Part shown: piece by piece, positions 28,549 through 36,747 of the stretch
How the letters are laid out: each line of letters begins with the position of its first letter
Numbering within the stretch: position 1 is the first letter of the stretch
NCBI RefSeq assembly: GCF_008367235.1
Contig: NZ_VTZS01000003.1
Location: 784,907-848,906 of the forward strand
Length of the DNA: 64,000 bases
Direction of reading: 5' to 3'
Source: Pareuzebyella sediminis
Lineage (GTDB): Bacteria > Bacteroidota > Bacteroidia > Flavobacteriales > Flavobacteriaceae
The notes under the pieces: model-generated
The model's database searches: none
What the model was told of the DNA's origin: nothing
Seen by the model: the letters and a program-made list of their open reading frames with translations, nothing else
Translations under genes and position numbers: made by a program

Positions 28549-30741
28549 TTAATTTTGCCAAACAAGAAACTGGGGTTTAGCCGAGCTAGCCCGGTCGATA
28601 AGTACGGCTCTTTTAGTGTCTTTTACCTCTACCATCAAATAATTGAAATCAGGAAATCGGGTAAAGTTATTATTGACGAAGAGTCCGTTCTTCATTGAGC
28701 CTAGACTGCCCTGTACCATAGTGTTTAAAATTAGTGCATCGCTTGACCATTTTGAGAACAAACGGTTGGTTCCGTAACATCTCGAACCTTCGATATAGGC
28801 TTTTTGCAATCTAAAAATGCTTCTGACATCATTATTGGTAAAGTCGCAATTGTAGAAACTTGCCGCCTTTTCCCTTCCGATAACATATTCGCCCTTACTG
28901 TTCTTAAAATTACAGTTTGCAAATATAGGATTGATGGGTTTTTCCATATCTACTGAAATCCCGTTCCCATCAAAGTTGCACTCGATCCAAGCGTTAAGTT
29001 GGTTCGGTCTTCGAGACAAAAGACTGAAACCGGTCTTGCAACGTATTATCTGATTTTTGTAAAAGACATTCTTGTCCAAATACATCATGGTCGTCGTCTC
29101 CCCGGAATGCACATCGAAAGTGGGATCAGGTGTCTGCATGATTCCGGCTTCGCAGTCAATAAAATTCACATTGTCAAAAAAGTTGTTGTCGACTCCGTAG
29201 AATTGGTCGAAGTGCAATCCAAACTTTTGGTTCCTAAAATTGAGGTGTTTGAATACACAGGAGCTCATCTGCAGTCTGTTATTTTCTTTCCCTTTTGGAC
29301 TTACCAAGAATCCTTTCAGCCCACCCTGCAAAGTCATATGGGCTAAATAGTAATGCACATTGGTCTTGTTTTCCCTCGAAACATCATCTCCGGAACGAAT
29401 AAGGGAAAAGTCGTCGGTAATTCCGACAATCGCCGTTTTACCGGAGCCTTTTCCAACAATGCCTTGCCCATTTTTTATAATCAAAGATTTTGCGATGTAA
29501 TAGATGCCTTCTTTTAATTCGGCGATGCCATCACGGTTTATCATGGCCTGTATTTCATCGGACCGGTCTTTCTTTCCCGACCGAGATGCCATTCGCTCGG
29601 CACCCACCGGGTTTGGAGGTGCATGAAAATATGGTCTTTCCCAAGTCTTCACATCTTTTTTGGTCAACATTTGTTCTACTTTATCGGCATAAGTAGTTGA
29701 AATCTTGGATGTGACCTTGGAATCATTCACATACACGTCTTTGTTTTTGAAATAGGCTTTAAGATTGAGATAAGCGGGATCTTTCAAATAGGAATATTCC
29801 TCAAATTGCCCCGAAAACATTATGAAATTGGTACCCGACCTGACAATATCATTTTGAGATCGGGAATAAATGTTTTTGCCCATTATTAACATATTTTCCG
29901 CTTCGATATCGAAGGAAGGAGTTGGGTTTTTCCCATGGTTGAGCCCAGAAAAGCTTCCGATTTTCAAATTCCCTATATCCCTCATATATAGTAAGGGCTT
30001 GTCCCCTTGGTTTTTAAAATTCCACGATTCCGCATCTATACCCACGATGGTCAATGATTCGATTTGGTCGAATTCAGTAGCGTCACCGATAGGCATAAGG
30101 TAATTTCGCCAAAGGATGACGTTGCCATAACTAGGGGTTGTGGTATTGCCCTTCATCACCGTCTGGGGTGACTTTGTATGGGTCCAAAGTTTGATGAATT
30201 TATTATTTCTAAAATAACCGGATTGACTACAGTCAAATCGAACCACGCATTTTTCCATGTTGACGAAACTATTTCCTTGTAAAGAACAGTTCTTGCAATA
30301 AATATCGGTGTATTGAATGGTCTTAAAAATATTATGCTTTATCGGGGCACCAGATTCGAACTTTAGCGTTTTAGGATTGATGTTCTGTAATCGAATTTTA
30401 CTGCTGCCGGCCTTAATGGTAATCGGAACGTCAACTATGGTAATGGCGGGATGCCCAATTAGTTTTTGCCCAGTTTTTAAGACAATTGGGTCACCGGTAT
30501 ATTTCCCTCTTTCCAAACGCACGCTACCATAAGTATCTAGGGCTTTTTGCAACTCGTCGGCACGTTCTATGGGCAAGAGGTATGCATTAAAATAGACATC
30601 CTCTTCCGGCTCGTTTCCAGTGCTGACCTTCTCCAGGGCCGATGCGGACGTATTAGAGTCTTTATCTAAACTGTAGGTATAAGTTTGGCCAAACATTGCC
30701 GTGTAGTAACCAAAAATGGATAATATGAAAAATAATCTCAT
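28549..30741 (-). CDS. Secreted right-handed beta-helix (pectate-lyase-like) protein
   Basis: Exported protein of 730 residues. After a signal peptide (ending TAMFGQ) come two pectate-lyase-3-like parallel beta-helix segments: one near 65-300 (ELQKALDTYGSVRLERGKY, KLIGHPAITIVDV) and one near 390-700 (DEIQAMINRDGIAELKEGIYYI, GIVGKGSGKTAIVGITDD). Such helices bind or cleave polysaccharide, but no catalytic residues can be assigned by eye. It has no T9SS signal of its own. The start overlaps the previous gene by 4 nt (ATGA), so it is the last gene of a three-gene operon. Confidence 0.75.
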   Translation of the reverse strand: MRLFFILSIFGYYTAMFGQTYTYSLDKDSNTSASALEKVSTGNEPEEDVYFNAYLLPIERADELQKALDTYGSVRLERGKYTGDPIVLKTGQKLIGHPAITIVDVPITIKAGSSKIRLQNINPKTLKFESGAPIKHNIFKTIQYTDIYCKNCSLQGNSFVNMEKCVVRFDCSQSGYFRNNKFIKLWTHTKSPQTVMKGNTTTPSYGNVILWRNYLMPIGDATEFDQIESLTIVGIDAESWNFKNQGDKPLLYMRDIGNLKIGSFSGLNHGKNPTPSFDIEAENMLIMGKNIYSRSQNDIVRSGTNFIMFSGQFEEYSYLKDPAYLNLKAYFKNKDVYVNDSKVTSKISTTYADKVEQMLTKKDVKTWERPYFHAPPNPVGAERMASRSGKKDRSDEIQAMINRDGIAELKEGIYYIAKSLIIKNGQGIVGKGSGKTAIVGITDDFSLIRSGDDVSRENKTNVHYYLAHMTLQGGLKGFLVSPKGKENNRLQMSSCVFKHLNFRNQKFGLHFDQFYGVDNNFFDNVNFIDCEAGIMQTPDPTFDVHSGETTTMMYLDKNVFYKNQIIRCKTGFSLLSRRPNQLNAWIECNFDGNGISVDMEKPINPIFANCNFKNSKGEYVIGREKAASFYNCDFTNNDVRSIFRLQKAYIEGSRCYGTNRLFSKWSSDALILNTMVQGSLGSMKNGLFVNNNFTRFPDFNYLMVEVKDTKRAVLIDRASSAKPQFLVWQN

Positions 30742-31475
30742 TGACCTGAAATGATATAGGAGTTTACATCTACTTTACGAATGAGGCCGAATCGAACATT
30801 GCCAGGGACACTTTCAAAAGTGGCACTCCCATTGGGAGTATAGTTCAGTTTTACCTGACCTTCGGTCTCTACATTCAGTATAGCCCCGTTGTGAGCTTCA
30901 ATGTTGATCATCTCACCGATTTTCATATCGGTAAAGTCTGAGGTCAAGGTCAATGTGGCATCAGCTGTACATTCTATGATATTTCCGATATCAGCACTAC
31001 TGACGTCTCTCGAATTTTCCAAAGGAAAAACCATGGCCTTTAACACATAATCGCCATCGCCGACAAGGCGTTCCGCGGTTTTAGAATGAAGGGCATAAGG
31101 CACGCTTAGTAACTTTGAAGACCCTATGAGCCTAAAAGAATCATCTCCGTTTATTTTGACCAAAGTTTCGATGAAATAAGGGCCTTCTGCCCAGTCGATT
31201 TCCGAAAATTTGCCGCTGATTGGGGTTCCGCCACCGATTTCGAGGCTAACTATCCCGGTAGAAGAGGTTATTGGATTGTGAACTTCTTCATATATGGAAT
31301 TACCAGAAAAACTGTGTTGAAGTATCGCAATTTTCATCGCTACACGCGTTTCTGGCAATACCGAATTGTCTGATTTTAAAATAGTAGCTTGATAGCTTAT
31401 TCTTTCCGGGGTCTGCCCGAAAACCATAAAGGATTGAAGAAGGAATAAGTAGATCAGTAGGTAGCTTGTCTTCAT
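30738..31475 (-). CDS. Secreted collar/tail-fibre-like surface protein
   Basis: Exported protein of 245 residues with a signal peptide (MKTSYLLIYLFLLQSFMVFGQ). The first 130 residues match a pattern seen in many Bacteroidota surface proteins: ERISYQATILKSDNSVLPE, SIYEEVHN, GIVSLEIGGGT, EIDWAEGPYFIETLV and LLSVPYALHSKTAE. In longer relatives this precedes collagen-like or tail-fibre repeats; here a short beta-rich tail follows. It overlaps both neighbours by 4 nt, which indicates translational coupling. Role unknown, probably an extracellular structural or adhesive component. Confidence 0.7.
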   Translation of the reverse strand: MKTSYLLIYLFLLQSFMVFGQTPERISYQATILKSDNSVLPETRVAMKIAILQHSFSGNSIYEEVHNPITSSTGIVSLEIGGGTPISGKFSEIDWAEGPYFIETLVKINGDDSFRLIGSSKLLSVPYALHSKTAERLVGDGDYVLKAMVFPLENSRDVSSADIGNIIECTADATLTLTSDFTDMKIGEMINIEAHNGAILNVETEGQVKLNYTPNGSATFESVPGNVRFGLIRKVDVNSYIISGQ

Positions 31476-32083
31476 GGGTTGCTTTTGATTAACTTGAATG
31501 ATTTTAATAATTTTCCCTCGCTGTATAGCACTAGAAAGTAGATGCCCCTTGGGAAGTTCGTTAAAATAATTTCTTTTTCACCAGTTTCTAATTGCTCCGA
31601 ATCCAGCATATTTCCGGCGGTATCGAAAAGCTCAAAACGATAGTCTTTTTTTTGTCTGAACTCGAATTCTTCGATTTTCAGGTTTATCCTTTCCGCAAAG
31701 GGATTGGGGGATATGTTTAGTTCAAGTTCGGCTAGATTTTCATGGTTCTCATGAACTTCCTCAGCTTCTGGAATCCGTTCCAGCGTGGTTTTGGGCACTA
31801 CAGATGCAGTTGAGGTTGTATCTTGTAGTGTATCCTTTTCGAGTACACCGCCTTCCTCCGATAAAATCAATATATTATTCGAATGTCCGACCGTAAATGA
31901 AAAGCTGCCGGCTTCTGTGATTGTAGTTCCAGAAGCCGAAACGATTGTAATCGAAGGGTAGGTTAACGCTTTTGAGTTTTGGCCAATTACATTTTGGCAT
32001 GCCGTACCTAGTATGGCTAATAAAAAACACGTAAAACTTTTCAAGATATGGGGGTTTTCTTTAGAGCCAATGAATATGTTCAT
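31472..32083 (-). CDS. Small secreted protein with T9SS C-terminal sorting domain
   Basis: Exported protein of 203 residues. The N-terminus has a hydrophobic segment with a Cys (FLLAILGTACQNVIGQ). Residues about 120-203 are a type A T9SS sorting domain (LELNISPNPFAERINLKI, YRFELFDTAGNML, LTNFPRGIYFLVLYSEGKLLKSFKLIK). The cargo between them is only about 80 residues (SITIVSASGTTITEAGSFSFTVGH). It is the first gene of the three-gene operon. The C-terminal domain should direct passage through the outer membrane and surface attachment. Confidence 0.8.
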   Translation of the reverse strand: MNIFIGSKENPHILKSFTCFLLAILGTACQNVIGQNSKALTYPSITIVSASGTTITEAGSFSFTVGHSNNILILSEEGGVLEKDTLQDTTSTASVVPKTTLERIPEAEEVHENHENLAELELNISPNPFAERINLKIEEFEFRQKKDYRFELFDTAGNMLDSEQLETGEKEIILTNFPRGIYFLVLYSEGKLLKSFKLIKSNP

Positions 32084-32535
32084 GTAAACGTTTCTATAGC
32101 TGGAACATTCCTGCTTTTATGTTATTTGTAAGACAGGATTGATGAATTTTTCAGAAATAGATTACTATCAGTTTGGAAAAACAAAACTATATTAAATCGG
32201 ATGAGCATCGACGAAATAGCTATTTTTTTCGATGAAATGCACTATTCTTTGTTTTTATGACATTTTAAGCGGAATTTTTAAACGAATATTTTTTTTGGAA
32301 AGATTATTTAAAAGAAATGGTATGAGAGGTTAAAAAGGATACCATACTTTACTTTTCATAAGGATGGATTAACCCTTAATGATATAAACCCTAATTTTAC
32401 ACGTTTGCTTAAGTACTTTGAATTGATCTTTCATGTTTCGATGAGATATTCCAAAGGATAGATTAAGACAATTGAGTGTATTTGACGTGTGAATTTTAAG
32501 AAAGGAGTCAGGTTAAAGAAACAAATCAATTTAAT
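32084..32535. other. Long AT-rich intergenic region between divergent genes
   Basis: About 450 bp separates the divergent T9SS-domain gene and the APC permease. No ORF with protein-like features, no tRNA and no strong hairpin was seen. It must carry both promoters; no exact TAnnTTTG match with a well placed TTTG was identified. Confidence 0.4.
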
Positions 32536-33816
32536 ATGGAGAGTCAAAATAAAGTCACTTTGAAGGACGCCATAGCAATCGGTATCGGCGGAATGGTCGG
32601 CGGGGGCATCTTTGCCGTATTAGGGCTGGCGGTGTCCTTGGCCAAGGGCGGTACGCCCCTTGCCTTTTTATTCGCAGGAATAATAGCCCTATTCACTTCA
32701 TATTCGTACTCCAAATTATCCCTGGCTTATCCAGATCGGGGAGGTACAGTAAAATTCGTCAATGAAGGTTTCGGCAAAGGTATTTTTAGTGGGGGTATCA
32801 ACAACCTATTGTGGATAAGCTATATTATTATGTTGTCATTGTATGCAAGTGCATTTGGCTCATATGCGCCAAATATTATCTCCCTAACGGGAACGAAATC
32901 GATAGACACCCATCTCTTTATTACATCTGTCGTTCTTTTGGCGACACTAATCAACTACTACAGTATCAAAATTGTCGGACGCATCGAGAGTATTACTGTT
33001 TTTGTAAAATTGATCATTTTATTGGCTTTTGTGGCTTTGGGAATATATGGGCTGTTCGGCAATGAAAACATAGCCCAGTTAAACCCCGCGAACTGGGAAA
33101 CACCTCTGCAGTTGATTACCGGAGGGATGGTCATTTTTGTAGCCTATGAAGGTTTCGAGCTAATCGCCAATGCCGCACCCGACATGCAAGACCCCAAAAG
33201 CATGGTTCCGAGGGCCTATTTCTATTCGGTAGGTTTCGTGGTCCTGCTTTATATCGCTATTGCCATTATTACCGTGGGCTCGCTATCCTTTGATGCCATT
33301 TCCCAGGCAAAGGATTATGTATTGGCCGAGGCTTCGAAGCCCCTTATCGGCCAGATAGGATTTACCGTGATGACGATTGCCGCAATGATATCAACTTTTT
33401 CGGCAATCAATGCCAGTATTTATGGGGGAAGCCGCGTGAGTTATGAACTCTCCGAAGACGATGAGCTTCCACACGAATTTACCTATCAACTTTGGAATAA
33501 ACCAATCGGTCTTTTTATTACGGCCCTTTTTACCTTAGGTGTAGCGAATTTTGTAAATCTGGAAAGCATCTCAACTTCGGGCAGTGCAGGTTTCTTGCTC
33601 ATCTTTGCAGTAGTCAATTTTGTAGCCTTTAAAAATGCCGAAGAAATCAAGGCTAAAAAGGTGATGCCTTTGATTGCTACGCTCTTGTGCTTCAGTGCAT
33701 TTGTGGTATTATTGGTGCAGCAATTCGGGTCTAATCGTACCGGGGTGCTTATAGTGGGGAGTATTATAGCTGTTTGCTTTCTGTTTGAATTCGCCTTTAA
33801 GCGCTTTCGCCACTAA
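32536..33816 (+). CDS. APC-family amino acid permease
   Basis: Inner-membrane permease of 426 residues with about twelve TM helices. TM1 has the typical glycine-rich substrate-binding break (AIGIGGMVGGGIFAVLGLA), and TM6 is VIFVAYEGFELIANAAPDMQDP. It is shorter than the permease at 26.7 kb and lacks its C-terminal domain. It is monocistronic and ends just before a strong terminator hairpin. Substrate is unknown; an amino acid is likely from the family. Confidence 0.88.
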   Translation: MESQNKVTLKDAIAIGIGGMVGGGIFAVLGLAVSLAKGGTPLAFLFAGIIALFTSYSYSKLSLAYPDRGGTVKFVNEGFGKGIFSGGINNLLWISYIIMLSLYASAFGSYAPNIISLTGTKSIDTHLFITSVVLLATLINYYSIKIVGRIESITVFVKLIILLAFVALGIYGLFGNENIAQLNPANWETPLQLITGGMVIFVAYEGFELIANAAPDMQDPKSMVPRAYFYSVGFVVLLYIAIAIITVGSLSFDAISQAKDYVLAEASKPLIGQIGFTVMTIAAMISTFSAINASIYGGSRVSYELSEDDELPHEFTYQLWNKPIGLFITALFTLGVANFVNLESISTSGSAGFLLIFAVVNFVAFKNAEEIKAKKVMPLIATLLCFSAFVVLLVQQFGSNRTGVLIVGSIIAVCFLFEFAFKRFRH

Positions 33817-33849
33817 AGCGAGGTATTTATGAAAACTATCCCGAAGTAA

Positions 33850-33879
33850 AAAAACCGGTCCACTTTTGGACCGGTTTTT
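33850..33879. terminator. Bidirectional rho-independent terminator
   Basis: A 13-bp perfect stem (AAAAACCGGTCCA at 33850-33862, TGGACCGGTTTTT at 33867-33879) with a 4-nt loop. It has A and T runs on either side, so it can act on both strands. It lies between the convergent APC permease and the 830-residue protein. Confidence 0.9.
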
Positions 33880-33900
33880 CTCCTGAAAGTAATAGAACTA

Positions 33901-36393
33901 TTATGGTTCCCAATTAAAGGTAACATACACTGCATTGCTATGCGAGGTGGTTTTAAAGATATAGTTCGAAAAGTACCCTAGGATAGCACGGTCGGAAGTT
34001 ACCATGCGTATACCATAGGCACATTCTACATTAGCTCCTATCGTTGGCATATCCACTGTGGTAAGTACCGACCCACTGGACGGATCTGAAGCACCTATCG
34101 TTCCATGAGTATCCAACACCCCACCTTCATCGTATTTGTTGATAGCAGGTGTAATGTTTACGCCGGAAGAATGTAGGTTGCCACCGAACAATACCAAGGA
34201 GAAGGCGTTGAAATGCTCATCCTCGAAATTGCCATAAACGACAACATCTTCGCCTGCCTGATATTTACCACATTTTTTAATCGTGCCTGCCGTATCTTTT
34301 ACAATCACACCTTCTTGTGGTATGGTCGATCCCGTGAAGGAATAGTGATTGACGTTTTTATTGTCTAAATACACGGTGACCTGGCATACTTGCCCTGAAA
34401 TTGGATTTTTGAAAAAGTCTGCCAATTCTAGACGAACGATATGTTTTCCACTCCGCCCTCCGGTAGACCACTCTGCAAGGGCAGTATCACTGTAATTACC
34501 CACATCAGCGATATATTGACTGCTGTTGAACCAACCATTCGAGTCGGGTGTTCTGAAGCCAACCGTAAAATTATTGACCTTATACCTTCTCTTATCCGTT
34601 ACCGTATTCCAGGTAAGTCCGTTGTCATCACTATAGCGTATACGATAATAAAAAGTACCGGGCACATTGACATTGCCCCATAGGGCAACGATACTGCCGA
34701 AAGGCCTATCGAAGATGGTAGGGGATAAGGTCGTATTGTTAATTACCTTACGGGCATACCCTTGCGAATCGATGTCTTCGACCAGTACTTTATTGACGTG
34801 TTGGATTTCGCATTTGGCACTATTTCCACTGGCTGGCCTAATTTGAATTCGACAGTTTTTTACATTCCCCCAGGCCGGTCTATAATTGGGTCCGCTAGGG
34901 GCCACTTCCCAACTTAGAATGGCACGAACCCTAACAATGTTCTCTTCTTGACACCGTTGTAACTTCTTTTCCATATCGTCTATGCGAAGGTTCACGGCAT
35001 ACATCAATGGATTGACATCACGTGGAATATCATGGGCCCTGAAAAAGGTAGTGCCTTCGTGCTGGTACCCCAAACCATCGCCCCAATTGACATAAAATGC
35101 CACATATTCCTCACTACCGGTAGAACAGAGATTTCCTTTGTAGCCGTTTTGCTTTTTTATGGCCACGGTGGCCTCTAAGGTATCCCGTTCCGGATATAGT
35201 CCCACGCAGGTAAGTTCTTCATAATTGGTGTTGTATAAGAACGGGTTTACCGGATATAGCCATTTGGGGTCGATAAGCTTTGGCTTGTACTTTTCGAGAA
35301 TGTCGGCAGGTAGACTATTAATAGCGACAACGGCATCCTCAATATGATCTTTATCGCTCAGACCCCCATAGTAGTTCGGGTTCTCAATTATGTTCTTCTT
35401 AAACTCCACCCGTTCATCCTCGAGATTTTTGGTATTATAATCAAGGGAGCTGGATAACGATTCGATGAGCTCTTTTTTTGAAACCTGTAGGTCGGTATAC
35501 GATTTTTGCAAGGCAAGCTCCGTTAGGTCGGATGTCACCAATTGCCATGATTTTTTTGAGGGGTCGATCTGAATCCAGGCATCTACGGAGTTACCCCAGG
35601 CCGGAACATAGTTTGGCCCGGTAGGAGGGGTATTCCAGCTAAGTATCGCTCTTAACTTTACCAAATAGGGTTTCTTACAGCTTCTCTTGTTGAAATCTAC
35701 ATACTGTTTGGCCGCGTAGCAAATCGGTCTGTGCCTTGAGGCTGCAAGATCATGGGTGTTTACCGAAACTGCAGGGCCTACCGATTGAAATCCGGAGCCA
35801 TAGTCGATGTAGAACGCTATATATTCCTTACTGCCATCAGTACATAACCCACCGCCGAAGCCGTAAGGTAATTTAACCTTAAAGACGGCCTCGACCTCAT
35901 CCTTTTCGGGAAAAAGACCAATACAATCAAGTTCTTCATATCTCGTGTCTCCCTGCTTCGATGTAATGGAAGGCGAAAGATCCGTAATGTCGCTTTTCTC
36001 CAAAGCGCCGAAGTAGTTCGGATTAATAGCTACTATTGATTTGAAATTGTGGCGGGCAAATTCAAAAGTTGAGGAGCTTAACGCGGCACTGGGAAGGGTT
36101 ATCTCCAACTCTTCAAGCGAGCCACTGCTATTGAAAATATCCTTTTCCTGAAAGGAAATAACTTCTCCTTTGCGATTGACGACCTGTAAATACCCGATAG
36201 CCTCTTGTTCGTTTTGGTCATCGGTTTCAAAAGAAAGGCTGAAGTCGCCATTTTTGTCCAGTGGTGCCGGTTTACTATGTGGATAACGACGTAAGTCTTT
36301 ATCTACGATTTCAACCGCTAATCCCTCAAAGGATCGACCGTACTTTTCATTGATTACAGTACCCTTTACAGTTTGTTTTGATGATTTTCCCAT
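33901..36393 (-). CDS. Large protein with duplicated unknown domain
   Basis: Protein of 830 residues with no signal peptide that I can see. An N-terminal CarboxypepD_reg/transthyretin-like domain (residues 8-85; VKGTVINEKYGRSFEGLAVEI) is followed by two copies of a domain of roughly 170-190 residues. Matching landmarks are NPNYFGALEKSDI and NPNYYGGLSDKDH; YEELDCIGLFPEKDEVEA and YEELTCVGLYPERDTLEA; GSKEYIAFYIDYG and GSEEYVAFYVNWG; and RAILSWNTPPTGPNYVPAWGN with RAILSWEVAPSGPNYRPAWGN. A beta-rich C-terminal part (about 560-830) follows. I do not recognise the duplicated domain. The absence of a leader is odd for a beta-rich protein of this type. Confidence 0.7.
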   Translation of the reverse strand: MGKSSKQTVKGTVINEKYGRSFEGLAVEIVDKDLRRYPHSKPAPLDKNGDFSLSFETDDQNEQEAIGYLQVVNRKGEVISFQEKDIFNSSGSLEELEITLPSAALSSSTFEFARHNFKSIVAINPNYFGALEKSDITDLSPSITSKQGDTRYEELDCIGLFPEKDEVEAVFKVKLPYGFGGGLCTDGSKEYIAFYIDYGSGFQSVGPAVSVNTHDLAASRHRPICYAAKQYVDFNKRSCKKPYLVKLRAILSWNTPPTGPNYVPAWGNSVDAWIQIDPSKKSWQLVTSDLTELALQKSYTDLQVSKKELIESLSSSLDYNTKNLEDERVEFKKNIIENPNYYGGLSDKDHIEDAVVAINSLPADILEKYKPKLIDPKWLYPVNPFLYNTNYEELTCVGLYPERDTLEATVAIKKQNGYKGNLCSTGSEEYVAFYVNWGDGLGYQHEGTTFFRAHDIPRDVNPLMYAVNLRIDDMEKKLQRCQEENIVRVRAILSWEVAPSGPNYRPAWGNVKNCRIQIRPASGNSAKCEIQHVNKVLVEDIDSQGYARKVINNTTLSPTIFDRPFGSIVALWGNVNVPGTFYYRIRYSDDNGLTWNTVTDKRRYKVNNFTVGFRTPDSNGWFNSSQYIADVGNYSDTALAEWSTGGRSGKHIVRLELADFFKNPISGQVCQVTVYLDNKNVNHYSFTGSTIPQEGVIVKDTAGTIKKCGKYQAGEDVVVYGNFEDEHFNAFSLVLFGGNLHSSGVNITPAINKYDEGGVLDTHGTIGASDPSSGSVLTTVDMPTIGANVECAYGIRMVTSDRAILGYFSNYIFKTTSHSNAVYVTFNWEP

Positions 36394-36747
36394 GGTGTAA
36401 GAATTAAGTTAATACATTGGATGGACCGTTATTGGGTGTTTCCCAATCGGAAATCTTAATTTTGTTTTGGAGGAAAGAGGGGGATAAGATTAATACCGAA
36501 CGGTATTAATCAGTGTAATACTCCCAGATATTTAAACCTCGTTGGGAGTGAACTTCTTAGTTTAAGATTCAAATAGATATCAAAAGTAGTATTATGCCTC
36601 CTACAAGCATAGGGTTTTTGTATAGATTGTGTAAGATATTGTGTGATTGTCAAATCAGGATAGCTGCTTCGTATTTTAAAACGAGCCCATTGCGCTTCTC
36701 CCCAAAAATGTATATGTGATGTCTTAGACTATCGAATACTGCAGGGC
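36394..36747. other. Intergenic region with palindrome
   Basis: About 350 bp between the glucosidase-like gene (upstream) and the 830-residue protein, both on the minus strand. Apart from the palindrome at 36488-36511 there is no gene or strong terminator visible. Confidence 0.4.
36488..36511. promoter_or_regulatory. 11-bp perfect inverted repeat, candidate operator
   Basis: GATTAATACCG (36488-36498), two A residues, then CGGTATTAATC (36501-36511). It is 95-118 bp upstream of the 830-residue protein gene. The short spacer is more typical of a dimeric repressor site than of a terminator, and there is no T run. The binding protein is unknown. Confidence 0.5.
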
